This document shows, piece after piece, positions 1 through 8,912 of a stretch of DNA of 51,569 bases (the stretch's first letter is position 1; every line of letters begins with the position of its first letter). The position numbers were made by a program, and so were the translations under genes. Source of the stretch: Planctomycetota bacterium. Its GTDB lineage: Bacteria; Planctomycetota; Phycisphaerae; SM23-33. The stretch is taken from the NCBI GenBank assembly GCA_012729725.1, contig JAAYCO010000073.1, forward strand, positions 1-51,569, written 5' to 3'. A model generated the notes under the pieces. The model was given only the letters and a program-made list of their open reading frames with translations. It was not told the DNA's origin and ran no database searches.

Positions 1-70
1 GAGGAGCGGCGGGCGATTTTGGAGGCGGTTCTATTGAACCGAACATTGAACGCCACAAGTCTTGTAACGA

Positions 71-106
71 CAAAGAGAAAGCCCTTCGACGTTCTCGCCG
101 AAGGGC
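71..106 (-). terminator. Intrinsic terminator downstream of tRNA-Pro
   Basis: An 8-bp inverted repeat (GCCCTTCG at 81-88, CGAAGGGC at 99-106) surrounds a 10-nt loop. Read on the minus strand, the hairpin is followed by a pyrimidine-rich TTTCTCTTTG stretch. It lies 17 nt past the 3' end of the tRNA, so it most likely ends the tRNA transcript. The broken U-tract makes its strength uncertain. Confidence 0.6.
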
Positions 107-122
107 CTATTCTCAAGCAAAG

Positions 123-197
123 TCGGGGCGACAGGATTTGAACCTGCGACTTCCTGGTCCCAAACCAGGCGCTCTAGCCAAGCTGAGCTACGCCCCG
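123..197 (-). tRNA. tRNA-Pro (anticodon TGG)
   Basis: The minus strand folds into a full cloverleaf of 75 nt. The 7-bp acceptor stem is CGGGGCG/CGCCCCG with an A discriminator. The anticodon arm is CCTGG/CCAGG around the loop TTTGGGA, which gives anticodon TGG for proline CCA and wobble CCN codons. The T-arm carries the standard GGTTCAAATCC loop. No CCA end is encoded, because the bases after the discriminator are CT, so CCA must be added by nucleotidyltransferase. The gene stands alone, with its own promoter upstream and its own terminator downstream. Confidence 0.97.
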
Positions 198-212
198 TGC
201 TACGGCCCGGCC

Positions 213-242
213 ATTGTCGCAGGAAAACCAAGAAAAGGTCAA
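213..242 (-). promoter_or_regulatory. Sigma70-type promoter of tRNA-Pro
   Basis: On the minus strand a TTGACC -35 box (242-237) and a GACAAT -10 box (218-213) are separated by 18 nt. The predicted start, near 206, is about 9 nt before the mature tRNA 5' end, as expected for a tRNA gene. Box matches and position agree; no experiment supports it. Confidence 0.6.
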
Positions 243-391
243 GCCGCAAATGACGTTTCGATAGTGGTATCCGTCACATACTGTTGAACATCTCGAACCG
301 TCAGTCAGATCGTCTGAAACCATCTGTTGAGCACGCGGCTGGGGGTGATTATCATGCCCGCTGCCTAATCAGGATCAGAGGTTAAACCTAT

Positions 392-1996
392 ATGTCGCTC
401 AAAAGTTGGCTTACTAGTGCTTATGTCAGGAACTACCCGCGCACCCCAGCCGCCGGAGGATCGGTAAAGCTTGAGTCTGCGCTGAACGAAAAGTCGGCCT
501 TCCAACTGGTCCTGCGAAACGAAGGCGACGGCGAGCCAATCGACGTCGAGGCAGGCGTCGCCGACGGCGGGCCGTTCAATGTGCAAATCCGCCGAGTGGG
601 ATATGTGCCGGTCGCGCATTTCAATACGCCCGTCGAGGGGCTCCAGGACTGCGAAGGACTCGACTATCTGCCGGGGCTGGCGCCTGATCCACTCTTTGAC
701 GAAACATCCATCAAATTGCCAGCCCGCGAAACGCATTCGTTCTGGATAACGCTTCATCCAAAGCGAACCATCAAGCCCGGCAGACACAAGGTGGCGATCT
801 TCCTGAAGGCGGGCGGCAAGGTCTTCAGAACCCATGCCGTGGCTGTGAAGGTGCATGATGTGAAACTCCGGCCCCGCGAAGATTTCGCAATCACGCACTG
901 GTTCTACACCGATGCGATAATCGACTGGTACAAGACCGACGGATACGACGAACGCTTCTGGAAACTGCTGCCGATCTACCTGAAAAATCTGGTTGGCCAC
1001 GGCCAGGATACTCTTCTGACGCCACTTTTCACGCCTCCGCTGGATGGCGTCAAAACGCCGTGCCAATTGCTGAAGGTTGGGAAGGTCGGGCCGCACAAAT
1101 ACCGTTTCGACTTCACCGACGTCAAGCGGTTCATCGCGATCGCCCGGCAGTGCGGCATCAGGCATTTCGAATGGTGTCACCTGGCGACGCAGTGGGGGGC
1201 CAGGTTCGCCATCAACGTTTACGAGGGCCAGGGCAGGGACCGAAAGCTGTTGTGGAAGCCGCAAACGAAGGCGACAAGCAACACATACAAGCAGTTTCTA
1301 TCGCAGCTCATGCCCCGGCTGCACGATTGCATGAAGAGCGAGGGCGTGCTGAATTCGAGCTTCTTCCATCTGTCCGACGAGCCTCACGGCAAAGACCAGT
1401 TGGCGAGCTATCTGGCCCTTCGCAAGTACCTCGCCGGCATTGCGCCTTGGATGAAGATCATGGACGCAATGAGTGACATCGACTTCGCCGCTGCCGGCGC
1501 TGTGGACACCCCGGTCGCCGGCGAGGGCGTGGCCAAGGAATTCCTCGCCTCTGGATGCCCGTGTTGGGTGTACTATTGCTGCGGGCCGAGGGGCAAGTAT
1601 CTGAATCATCTTCTGGACACGCCGCTGGCGAAGATTGCGATGCACGGCGTGCTGCTGTACCGCTTTCCGTTCAAGGGCTTCCTGCACTGGGGCTACAACT
1701 ACTGGTATCGGCGGGGCGTTAATGAGTTGATAGACCCGTTTACGGTCAGTGACGCTGGTTTCTGGCCGGTCTGGCCGTATGGCGACACGTTCCTTGTCTA
1801 TCCCGGGCCTGAGGGTCCCATAGACTCGATTCGATGGGAAGTCATGGGCATGGCGTTTGGCGACTATCAGCTTCTGCAGACTCTCGGCGTGGACCGCGAC
1901 GACGAACTGCTTGGCGAGATCAAAGACTTCGCCGAGTTCCCCAAGTCGCCCGAATGGCGAATGAACCTTCGGCGCAAGCTGTTTGCCCGGCGATAG
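392..1996 (+). CDS. DUF4091-domain glycoside-hydrolase-like protein
   Basis: This 534-residue protein has a beta-rich N-terminal part (about 1-160), a TIM-barrel-like middle, and a C-terminal segment typical of DUF4091 (PF13320). That segment contains GDTFLVYPGPEGPIDSIRWE followed by a GDYQLL helix. DUF4091 proteins occur in glycan-degrading bacteria and are thought to be glycosidases, but few have a proven substrate. No signal peptide is visible, so a cytoplasmic or non-classical location is likely. The start ATG follows a modest GAGG at long spacing. The gene stands alone, converging on apgM with 19 nt between the stop codons. An imperfect hairpin at 1990-2022 in that gap may help end both transcripts. 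Confidence 0.75.
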   Translation: MSLKSWLTSAYVRNYPRTPAAGGSVKLESALNEKSAFQLVLRNEGDGEPIDVEAGVADGGPFNVQIRRVGYVPVAHFNTPVEGLQDCEGLDYLPGLAPDPLFDETSIKLPARETHSFWITLHPKRTIKPGRHKVAIFLKAGGKVFRTHAVAVKVHDVKLRPREDFAITHWFYTDAIIDWYKTDGYDERFWKLLPIYLKNLVGHGQDTLLTPLFTPPLDGVKTPCQLLKVGKVGPHKYRFDFTDVKRFIAIARQCGIRHFEWCHLATQWGARFAINVYEGQGRDRKLLWKPQTKATSNTYKQFLSQLMPRLHDCMKSEGVLNSSFFHLSDEPHGKDQLASYLALRKYLAGIAPWMKIMDAMSDIDFAAAGAVDTPVAGEGVAKEFLASGCPCWVYYCCGPRGKYLNHLLDTPLAKIAMHGVLLYRFPFKGFLHWGYNYWYRRGVNELIDPFTVSDAGFWPVWPYGDTFLVYPGPEGPIDSIRWEVMGMAFGDYQLLQTLGVDRDDELLGEIKDFAEFPKSPEWRMNLRRKLFARR

Positions 1997-2015
1997 CGGC
2001 TGCGTTCGCCGCGAC

Positions 2016-3203
2016 CTATCGCACCTTCAGGAAGAACTCCATCAATTCATGCCCAGCCTGGACGTGCAGGTCCGCTGCCGCGGCGTTCTGCTCGTTGAAC
2101 GAGTCATGAACAATGCTCTCGATGCGTTTGCCGGCGATGGCGAACGGGACGGCGTCGCCGGTGTGAGTGCGAAGACGGCAAGGCGTCGGATGGTCGGGCA
2201 GAACGAGAATTCGCCAGTCATCGCCCTCTGCCTTGAGCCGCTCAAGAACGGGGCCGATGATGTGATGGTCGATGGACTCGAGGGCAGAAACCTTGGCCTT
2301 GATGTCGGCATTGTGCCCGGCCTCGTCCGGGGCCTCGACGTGCACGCAGATCAGGTCCAGGCGGTCCAGAGCGGCGACGGCGGCGGCGCCTTTGCCGGCG
2401 TAGTTGGTGTCGTAATAGCCCGTGGCGCCGGGCACGGCGATAACCTCCCACCCGATCAACCTGGCGATTCCTCGCACAAGGTCCACCGCGGTAATCGCCC
2501 CTGCCGAGATGTTGAACCGCTGGCGGAACGACGGCAATTGCGGCAGCTTGCCTTGGCCCCACAGCCATATGTTGGTGGCGGGGTTATCGCCAAGGTCGCG
2601 TCGCACCGTGTTCACGTCGTGGTTATCAAGCACGGCCCTGCTTCGCGCCATCAGCGTGCGCAGCATGTCGGCGCCCTGACCGGCGGGCAGATGCGGCTCG
2701 ACGGCCTGGCCGATGATGTCGTGCGGGGCGGCCGTGCGAACGTCGCAATCGCCTTTGAAGGTCATCAAATGCCGGTAGCCCACGCCGGGGTAGAACCGTA
2801 TGTGCGGGCCGGCAAGCTGGTGGTTCAGTTCCTCAATCAGAGCCGCTGCCTCTTCGGAGGAAATGTGGCCCGCCGAGTAGTCTTCCATGACGCCATCGAC
2901 GATCGTCACGAGATTGCATCGGAAGACCCACTCGTCACTGGAAATCTGCAGGCCCTGGGCAGCGGCCTCGAGCGGCGCGCGGCCGGTGTAGTGCTTGCGC
3001 GGGTCGTACCCGAGAACCGACAGAATCGCCACATCCGAGCCGCACGGCATGCCGGTCGGCACGTTTCGAACCGTGCCAAACTTCCCATTCCTGGCGATCC
3101 AGTCGAGGTTGGGCATTCTCGCTGCAGCGAGGGGGGTTCTGCCGCCAAGTTCCTCAATGGGTTCGTCGGCGGCGCCGTCGGGAATTATCAGGGCGTATTT
3201 CAT
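2016..3203 (-). CDS. apgM: ApgM-type cofactor-independent phosphoglycerate mutase or homoserine-kinase analogue
   Basis: This 395-residue protein belongs to the alkaline-phosphatase superfamily, archaeal-type phosphoglycerate mutase branch. The N-terminal IIPDGAADEP supplies the metal-binding Asp, and GSDVAILSVLGYDP (about 55-68) holds the phospho-acceptor Ser56. The C-terminal metal ligands are seen in VEAPDEAGHNAD and LPDHPTP. The family interconverts 2- and 3-phosphoglycerate. When it sits next to hom it has been proposed as a stand-in homoserine kinase. Here it starts 20 nt after the hom stop on the same strand, so it is almost certainly co-transcribed with hom, and no thrB is present in the window. 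The fold is certain. The choice between the two activities is inference. Confidence 0.85.
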   Translation of the reverse strand: MKYALIIPDGAADEPIEELGGRTPLAAARMPNLDWIARNGKFGTVRNVPTGMPCGSDVAILSVLGYDPRKHYTGRAPLEAAAQGLQISSDEWVFRCNLVTIVDGVMEDYSAGHISSEEAAALIEELNHQLAGPHIRFYPGVGYRHLMTFKGDCDVRTAAPHDIIGQAVEPHLPAGQGADMLRTLMARSRAVLDNHDVNTVRRDLGDNPATNIWLWGQGKLPQLPSFRQRFNISAGAITAVDLVRGIARLIGWEVIAVPGATGYYDTNYAGKGAAAVAALDRLDLICVHVEAPDEAGHNADIKAKVSALESIDHHIIGPVLERLKAEGDDWRILVLPDHPTPCRLRTHTGDAVPFAIAGKRIESIVHDSFNEQNAAAADLHVQAGHELMEFFLKVR

Positions 3204-3223
3204 AGGTTCCGTCCCTCAGGATG

Positions 3224-4546
3224 CTACAGATGTTCCGGGTGCTCATCCACGATGCTCAAGCAAACGCTCTTGCCCGTGACGACGTCCAGTGCGTCCACCT
3301 GGTCAAGCGCCTTTCGGATTGCGCCCTCGCTGGCCTTGGCGGTAGTGATAACCACGGGCACGTGGGTGCTTTGTGCCGGCGCTTCTCGCTGAAGCACGCT
3401 GCTGATGCTTATGCCCATCTTGCCAAGTATAGTTGCGATGTACGCAAACACGCCGGGACGGTCCACCGCCAGGATGCGGATGTAGTACCTGCTGGTGATT
3501 TCGTCGATCGGCAGTTGCCTTGCAGGTTCGTTCAGGTCCGGCCAGATTCGAAGCTGGTCGAACTGCCGCTTTGCATTGCCCATGGCCACCGAGGCCAGAT
3601 CAGCAGCCACGGCGGAGGCAGTCGGCAGGCCGCCCGCGCCGCGTCCGTAGTACATGGTGTGTCCGTTGGCGTGGCCGTACACGCTGACGGCGTTGAACGG
3701 CCCGCAGACCCATGCAAGCGGGTGCTCCTGCGAAATGAACGCGGGGCGAACGCGAAGACTCAGGCCGTTTTCCTGCCTCTGGGCGATCGCCAGCAGCTTG
3801 ACGACGTATCCAAGCTCGCGGCCGTACGCAACGTCGCGAAGGTCCAGCTTGTCGATTCCCTGCACCGGAATAAGCTTGAAGTCCACCTTCTGGTTGAACG
3901 CCAGCGCCGCCAGAATCGCAAGTTTATGGGCGGAATCGACGCCGGTGACGTCCAGCGTCGGATCGGCCTCGGCAAGGCCCGTCTGCTGCGCCTCGGCGAG
4001 GGCGGCGGCGTAAGACTGGCCGTGGCGAATCATCGCGGTGAGAATGTGGTTGCACGTGCCGTTCACTATGCCGTACATCGCGTCGATGCGGTTGGCGATA
4101 AGCCCGTCGCACAGCGCGCGAATGATCGGAATTCCGCCAGCGCAACTTGCCTCGAAAGCCATGCAGACGCCGTTCTTTCGGGCCAGCGCGTAAAGCTCGT
4201 TACCGTGCTGGGCGAGCAGCGCCTTGTTGGCGGTGACGACGTTCTTTCCGGCGTTCAGCGCCTTTTCAATGAAGCTTCGGGCGATGGTCGTGCCGCCGAT
4301 AAGTTCGGCAACCACGCCGACCTTCGGATCGTCAAGGGCGTCCTGGAGGCTGGTGCGGTAGAGCTTCTCGTCCAGTCCCAGTTTGCGGGCATTGGCGAAA
4401 TCCAAATCGACAATGTGGCGCAGGTCGAGATTCAGCCCGAGTCGGCGGCTGAGGATTTCGCGATCACGGGTCAACAGCAGGGCAGTGGCGCCTCCGACGG
4501 TACCACAGCCGATAATTGCGACCCCGTATGAAGATACATTGCTCAT
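3224..4546 (-). CDS. hom: Homoserine dehydrogenase
   Basis: The 440-residue enzyme reduces aspartate semialdehyde to homoserine with NAD(P)H, on the threonine/methionine branch. The Rossmann motif GCGTVGG lies at 13-19. The catalytic-domain motifs include TANKALLAQHG, YGIVNGTCNHIL and EADPTLDVTGVDSAHK. A C-terminal ACT domain (YYIRILAVDRPGVFAYIA) suggests allosteric control by threonine, as is usual in this family. The chosen ATG has GGAG six nt upstream; an in-frame ATG eight codons earlier lacks a ribosome site. It is the first gene of a two-gene operon with apgM and is divergent from apt. Confidence 0.95.
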   Translation of the reverse strand: MSNVSSYGVAIIGCGTVGGATALLLTRDREILSRRLGLNLDLRHIVDLDFANARKLGLDEKLYRTSLQDALDDPKVGVVAELIGGTTIARSFIEKALNAGKNVVTANKALLAQHGNELYALARKNGVCMAFEASCAGGIPIIRALCDGLIANRIDAMYGIVNGTCNHILTAMIRHGQSYAAALAEAQQTGLAEADPTLDVTGVDSAHKLAILAALAFNQKVDFKLIPVQGIDKLDLRDVAYGRELGYVVKLLAIAQRQENGLSLRVRPAFISQEHPLAWVCGPFNAVSVYGHANGHTMYYGRGAGGLPTASAVAADLASVAMGNAKRQFDQLRIWPDLNEPARQLPIDEITSRYYIRILAVDRPGVFAYIATILGKMGISISSVLQREAPAQSTHVPVVITTAKASEGAIRKALDQVDALDVVTGKSVCLSIVDEHPEHL

Positions 4547-4570
4547 CTGAGACTCCAATAACAAGGCCAA

Positions 4571-4599
4571 ATGTTACGCCAAGCCGGCAAAAACTTCAA
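4571..4599 (-). promoter_or_regulatory. Candidate promoter of hom-apgM
   Basis: On the minus strand TTGAAG (4599-4594) and TAACAT (4576-4571) are 17 nt apart. The predicted start is near 4564, giving a leader of about 18 nt that contains the GGAG site of hom. No attenuator or leader peptide fits in so short a leader. Confidence 0.45.
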
Positions 4600-4717
4600 G
4601 CGGCACAACTTCCGCCCCGGGTTGCGTGCGTATAAGGTATGGACGTCGAGACTGCCAGATGGCAAAATTGGAGTCCGTGCGCCGGTTAAATGGCAAGCAT
4701 AACCATAGGAGCTTCTG

Positions 4718-5254
4718 ATGCAGGAAACCGAGGCAGCAGTGAAAATCGAGCAATTCATCCGAGATGTGCCGGACTTCCCGGTCAAGGGCGTGATCTTCAA
4801 GGACATCACCCCGCTGATGGGGAATCACAAGGGCATGAAGGCCGCCGTCAGGATGATCCACGACTACTTCAAGGACAGGAAGATCGATTACGTTGTGGGC
4901 ATCGAATCTCGCGGGTTCATCTTCGGTTCATTGCTGGCCGATCGCCTGAGCGCTGGATTCGTACCCGTCCGCAAGCCGGGCAAGCTTCCGTACAAGACCC
5001 TCTCGAAGTCGTACAGCCTCGAGTACGGCACAAACACGATTGAGATTCACACAGACGCCATTCCGGCAGGGGCTCGCGTGCTGATGGTGGACGACCTGCT
5101 TGCGACAGGCGGAACCATGGCGGCTGCGTGCGAGCTTGTAAGGCAGCTCGGCGGGCACATAGTGGGCGTTGGGTTCGTGATCGAGCTGTGTTTCCTGCCA
5201 GGCAGGGCGAAGCTCGAAGGTTATGACGTTCATTCGCTGATAAAGGTGGAGTAG
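4718..5254 (+). CDS. apt: Adenine phosphoribosyltransferase
   Basis: This 178-residue type I phosphoribosyltransferase makes AMP from adenine and PRPP in purine salvage. The PRPP-binding signature VLMVDDLLATGGT lies at 121-133. Family motifs FKDITPLM (27-34), GIESRGFIFG (61-70) and VRKPGKLPY (84-92) are all present. Its length is normal for Apt. AGGAG sits six nt before the ATG. The next gene begins 3 nt after the stop, so the two are probably co-transcribed although no functional link is obvious. Confidence 0.96.
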   Translation: MQETEAAVKIEQFIRDVPDFPVKGVIFKDITPLMGNHKGMKAAVRMIHDYFKDRKIDYVVGIESRGFIFGSLLADRLSAGFVPVRKPGKLPYKTLSKSYSLEYGTNTIEIHTDAIPAGARVLMVDDLLATGGTMAAACELVRQLGGHIVGVGFVIELCFLPGRAKLEGYDVHSLIKVE

Positions 5255-5257
5255 TAA

Positions 5258-5905
5258 ATGGCGGCTTACGTAATCGAGCGCGCGGGCGGAACCGTCAGTT
5301 TAACCGGCCAGGAGTGGCTCGGCGCCAACGTCGCCCTTGTAGAGCAGTTCCCATGGTTCACCGGCGGCGTGAAAGAGAATACGCAGGCCCGGGCGCTTTA
5401 CGATGACCAGGCCCTCTACCTTCAGTTTCACTGCTCCGATTCGCATATTTCCGCACAGGCGAGAGAGTTGAACGGCCCAGTGTGCCGCGACAGTTGCGTG
5501 GAGTTCTTCGCCTCGCCGCATCCGGACCTGCGAGAGCACTACTTCAACTTCGAGGCCAACTGCTGCGGCGCGTTTCATCTGGGTTTCGCGGCCGACAGGC
5601 TCAAACGGCAGTTGATTGACGCGGCTGCGGCGAAAGCCATCCAAGTGGTTTCGTCCATTGACGCGCCAACGAAGGACGAGCAGGCCGAAGACAAATCATG
5701 GTGGCTCGCAGCCAGAATTCCATTCGCGGTTGTCGCCGAGATGGCCGCAATGCCGATCGCGCCGCGAAAGGGCGACCGCTGGCGAGGAAACATGTATCGT
5801 TGCGGCGGCGTGACGAATCCGCAGTATGCGTGCTGGAATTGGATCGATCTGCCAAAGCCCGACTTCCACACCCCGAAGTTCTTCGGCGAGATGGTATTCG
5901 GTTAG
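5258..5905 (+). CDS. CBM9-like carbohydrate-binding domain protein
   Basis: The protein has 215 residues and consists of one beta-sandwich domain resembling family 9 carbohydrate-binding modules. Visible hallmarks are ARALYDDQALYLQFHCSD, the segment SCVEFFASP followed by YFNFEANCCGA, and a late WRGNMYRCGG. Such modules are normally attached to xylanases. Here the module is free-standing, with neither signal peptide nor catalytic domain, so its role is unclear. The ribosome site GGTGGAG overlaps the end of apt. The same domain type occurs widely in planctomycete genomes as stand-alone proteins. Confidence 0.65.
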   Translation: MAAYVIERAGGTVSLTGQEWLGANVALVEQFPWFTGGVKENTQARALYDDQALYLQFHCSDSHISAQARELNGPVCRDSCVEFFASPHPDLREHYFNFEANCCGAFHLGFAADRLKRQLIDAAAAKAIQVVSSIDAPTKDEQAEDKSWWLAARIPFAVVAEMAAMPIAPRKGDRWRGNMYRCGGVTNPQYACWNWIDLPKPDFHTPKFFGEMVFG

Positions 5906-5918
5906 AAGCGCCGGCGGC

Positions 5919-6803
5919 TCACTTGCCGCTGCCGTAGACCTTCACCTGCACGGTTGGGGCGGCTGCCTTGACCTGCTCGCTGATCGCCGCCAGGTCGCCG
6001 TCATCAATCGCGCCTGCCGAGGGACTTGCGGTTCTGCGGGCGACGGTGTGAATCTGGATCGTCCGTATTTGTGCGCCGCCCTCGAGCAGCTTGCCGATGT
6101 TGCGGCAGTAGGCGTCGATCTCGCTTTGCGGCGGCAACTGGCCGTCGATTTTGAACAGCAGTGTCTGGATGACTATTTCCCGCTGCCGGGCCGATTCAAG
6201 TATGTTGTCCAGCACGCGCTTCAGCGTCACCCCGCCGATGGGGTTGTTCACCCGGCGGAAGAAATCGTCGGTGCCGCAATCGAGCTTGGCCCATATTTCG
6301 CCGTTGTTCCTGTCCATGATGGCCAGTGCGCGTTGCACCCTTGGCTGATGCAGCAGCGTGGCGTTGGTGATGAGCACCAGCTTGACTGACGGCGGTCCCA
6401 TGCGTTCTCTGACTAGCGCCGCCGCCGAAACCGCCTGGGCGAAATCGGGGCATATCGTCGGCTCACCGTCGCCGCTGAATGCAATGTCGTTCACCCGGCG
6501 AAGCGCCTGCGCCACGTTGGCGAATCTTGGTTCCTGCCATATCCTGCCGCTGTTGGCTTCATCGAGCGCGAGCGTCAGCTCCTCGGTGAACAGCTTGATG
6601 TCGATAGATTCCCTGCTGCACGCTCCGCTGCGGTCAACCTGGCAGTAAAGGCATCCAAAATTGCAGAACTGGTCGTGATTGAGGTTCACTCCGATGCTCA
6701 GTCCTTCCGCCCGGCGCGAAACCACTGGGTAGACATATCGGCAGTTTCGCCAGAGGCGTGGATGATCGGCGAACGGATTAATCGGCGTAGACTTCTTGTT
6801 CAT
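5919..6803 (-). CDS. Radical SAM protein (COG0731-like)
   Basis: This 294-residue protein carries the radical SAM cluster motif CNFGCLYC with Cys47, Cys51 and Cys54 (CX3CX2C). It is followed by FSGDGEPT, matching the SAM-binding GGE region. The motif order and the FSGDGEPT and ITNATLL segments resemble the TYW1-like/COG0731 group of Fe-S oxidoreductases, which lack a TYW1 flavodoxin domain. The substrate is unknown. It is the last gene of a minus-strand block with the TPR protein and homocysteine methyltransferase, separated from the latter by 33 nt. It converges closely on the CBM9-like gene. Confidence 0.85.
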   Translation of the reverse strand: MNKKSTPINPFADHPRLWRNCRYVYPVVSRRAEGLSIGVNLNHDQFCNFGCLYCQVDRSGACSRESIDIKLFTEELTLALDEANSGRIWQEPRFANVAQALRRVNDIAFSGDGEPTICPDFAQAVSAAALVRERMGPPSVKLVLITNATLLHQPRVQRALAIMDRNNGEIWAKLDCGTDDFFRRVNNPIGGVTLKRVLDNILESARQREIVIQTLLFKIDGQLPPQSEIDAYCRNIGKLLEGGAQIRTIQIHTVARRTASPSAGAIDDGDLAAISEQVKAAAPTVQVKVYGSGK

Positions 6804-6836
6804 TGCCCTATTTCTACATCAGGCGTGGCCAAAGGT

Positions 6837-7721
6837 TCAAGTTCGTGCCGCCGACTTGTCGGCCAGGATCTTCTTGACCTGCCTGATGTGCTCGGGCGTT
6901 GTTCCGCAGCAGCCGCCGATGAAAGATGCGCCCGCCTGCACCAGCGCCGGCGCATAAGCGGCGAACTGGGCGGGGGCCATGGGAAAGACGGTCTTGCGGT
7001 CGACGACTATGGGCAGGCCGGCGTTTGGCTTGATCCATATCGGCAGGTCGCAGGCTTCCTTCAGCATGCCGGCCACCTTGACGTAGTTGTCCGGCCCGGC
7101 GCCGCAGTTTGCTCCCACTGCCGAGGCGGACATGGACACGGCAGCGGCAGCAAGATCCGACGGCTTGTCGCCCATCATGGTGCAAGTGCCGTCAGGCCCG
7201 GATGCGAAGGTCATGGATGCTATCACCGGAAGGTCGGTGGCGTCCTTCACCGCGCGAAGCGCGATGCGAAGCTCTTCAAGCTCCTGGAACGATTCAAGCA
7301 CAATGGCGTCCGCGCCGCCCCAGGCAAGCGCCTCTGCCGCTTCTCGAAACGCGGCGAAGATTTCCTCCACGGGCGTATCACCCATCATGACGACCTTGCC
7401 CGTGGGGCCCATCGAGGCGAAAACCTTTACGTCGCTCCCGGCGGCCCGCTTGCTTATCTGCACGCCCTGTTCGGCCAGTTGCGCCGTCTGCTGCGCCAGG
7501 CCGTGGGATGACAACATGATGCGGTTCGCGCCGAAGGTGTTGGTGATTATCACCTCGCTGCCGGCGCGCACGTACCCCTGGGCCACCGACGCGACCGCCT
7601 CGGGGTTCTTCCAATTCCACAACTCCGGCATGCAGCCGGCGGGCAGACCAAGCTTCTGGAACTCGGTGCCCCAGGCGCCGTCGGTAACTTTTACACTACT
7701 GGCGAATTCTGTGAAGTTCAT
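6837..7721 (-). CDS. Homocysteine S-methyltransferase family protein
   Basis: The 294-residue protein is a single BHMT/MetH-N-type TIM barrel, which transfers a methyl group to homocysteine or a related thiol. The zinc ligands are visible: Cys206 in GANCGAG and Cys271-Cys272 in GGCCGTTPEH. The N-terminal DGAWGTEFQ and the NTFGAN motif are also typical. The corrinoid, folate-binding and reactivation domains of full MetH are absent, so it is either a stand-alone methyltransferase (S-methylmethionine or betaine type) or one half of a split enzyme. The methyl donor cannot be told from sequence. It lies between a TPR gene and a radical SAM gene on the same strand. Confidence 0.88.
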   Translation of the reverse strand: MNFTEFASSVKVTDGAWGTEFQKLGLPAGCMPELWNWKNPEAVASVAQGYVRAGSEVIITNTFGANRIMLSSHGLAQQTAQLAEQGVQISKRAAGSDVKVFASMGPTGKVVMMGDTPVEEIFAAFREAAEALAWGGADAIVLESFQELEELRIALRAVKDATDLPVIASMTFASGPDGTCTMMGDKPSDLAAAAVSMSASAVGANCGAGPDNYVKVAGMLKEACDLPIWIKPNAGLPIVVDRKTVFPMAPAQFAAYAPALVQAGASFIGGCCGTTPEHIRQVKKILADKSAART

Positions 7722-7774
7722 TCGGTGTATCCTTGCTCATAAGGATATGCTCAATCGGGCTTTCTGGCAACTGC

Positions 7775-8788
7775 TCAGCGGCGCGCATCGTGCTTGCGAA
7801 GCCGGCAAAGCCGCTCAAGAAGCACCTGGGCGTCGGGGTCATCGCTATCCAGATGCACTGCCTGGCCGGCGGCTGCAATTGCATCTTCAAGAACCTGCGG
7901 GTCGAACGAGGCTCGCCAGGCGGCGTAGAGGATCTCCGCGAGCAGCTTGTTCGCGGCGGAGCTTTGCGGGTTAAGCTTGAGGGCCGCGTTGCACGCCGCT
8001 GCCGCCTGACCCAGCCTGTCGGCGCGGGCGGCGGTGATTGCGGCGTTGTACTGCGCGGCGAAGTCGTTGGGGCTCTTGTGCGCAAACGTTGCGAATGCGT
8101 CGGCGGCGCCGGTGTCGTCCCCAAGATCCATCAGCACCTCGCCCAAGGCGGCGTAAGGATGCGCAAGATGCGGCGCAAGGCGGGTCACTTCCTTCCACTC
8201 GTCGCGAGCCTCAGCCAGCCGGCCCTGCGACTGGCAAAGCGTGGCCAGGTTGTAACGCGCCTCGACAAAGTCGGGATGTTCCGCAACGAGTTTCAGCAAA
8301 GTCTGTCGCGAATCTTCAACGCAGCCCAGCCTGCTTTGGGCGACCGACAGATTGAACAGCGTGGTGCGATCGCCCGGCGAGAGCTTCAGAATGCTTTCAT
8401 AGACGGGGACGGCTTCGGTGTGCCTCCCTGCTGCGACAAGGGCGACGGCAAGTCCCTTTTTCGCGTCAGGATTCTCCGGAAACATCACGGTGGCGACGCC
8501 GAAGCATGAGATCGCGCAGGAGTAGTTGCGATTTGCCAGTGCAAGATCGCCAGCCGCCAGCCACCTCGCCGGGTCGGCAAAGCCCTTGCGACAGGCGGCG
8601 GCGAATGATTCCTTCAACAGATCAAGAACCTTCGCCAGCGGGCGGGCGTTCTTGTTATTCGGGCCGGCAGCTATAATAACGTTCGTTGGCGAGCCTTCGC
8701 CCGCGGCGGCTTCCCGTATTTGGCGCGGGCAGAGCCCCAACAACGCGGCGATCACGGCAGCGGCGCAGATGACCTTGATGCGGTTCAT
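7775..8788 (-). CDS. Exported TPR-repeat protein
   Basis: A 337-residue protein starts with a signal-peptide-like segment (positive MNRIK, then a hydrophobic run to about 18, possible cleavage after AAA near 29). From about 55 onward it is made of 34-residue tetratricopeptide units, seen in repeats such as NPDAKKGLAVALVAAGR, DRTTLFNLSVAQSRLG and FVEARYNLATLCQSQGR. TPR arrays bind partner proteins, and no enzymatic motif is present. A periplasmic scaffold role is inferred. It is the first gene of the minus-strand block and is divergent from the MFS transporter. Confidence 0.75.
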   Translation of the reverse strand: MNRIKVICAAAVIAALLGLCPRQIREAAAGEGSPTNVIIAAGPNNKNARPLAKVLDLLKESFAAACRKGFADPARWLAAGDLALANRNYSCAISCFGVATVMFPENPDAKKGLAVALVAAGRHTEAVPVYESILKLSPGDRTTLFNLSVAQSRLGCVEDSRQTLLKLVAEHPDFVEARYNLATLCQSQGRLAEARDEWKEVTRLAPHLAHPYAALGEVLMDLGDDTGAADAFATFAHKSPNDFAAQYNAAITAARADRLGQAAAACNAALKLNPQSSAANKLLAEILYAAWRASFDPQVLEDAIAAAGQAVHLDSDDPDAQVLLERLCRLRKHDARR

Positions 8789-8912
8789 GGCGGAATTCTA
8801 TCATTGGCGGACCGTCGCCGAAAGTGCCGGGCCGCTGCCGCAATCGCGGCTGTTGCTTTGTTCGATGCAATAGGGTAACTGTGGCGTCGGTAACAGCGTC
8901 ACAATGTGATAA

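Noticed and set aside
1990-2022. Imperfect hairpin between the converging DUF4091 and apgM genes as an intrinsic terminator
   Set aside because: It has bulges and no T-run on either strand. It is noted only as possible help for termination.
1983-3392. A 469-codon open frame on the plus strand opposite apgM and hom
   Set aside because: The minus strand carries clear apgM and hom with all motifs. The plus frame has no family pattern and is the usual antisense shadow of GC-rich genes.
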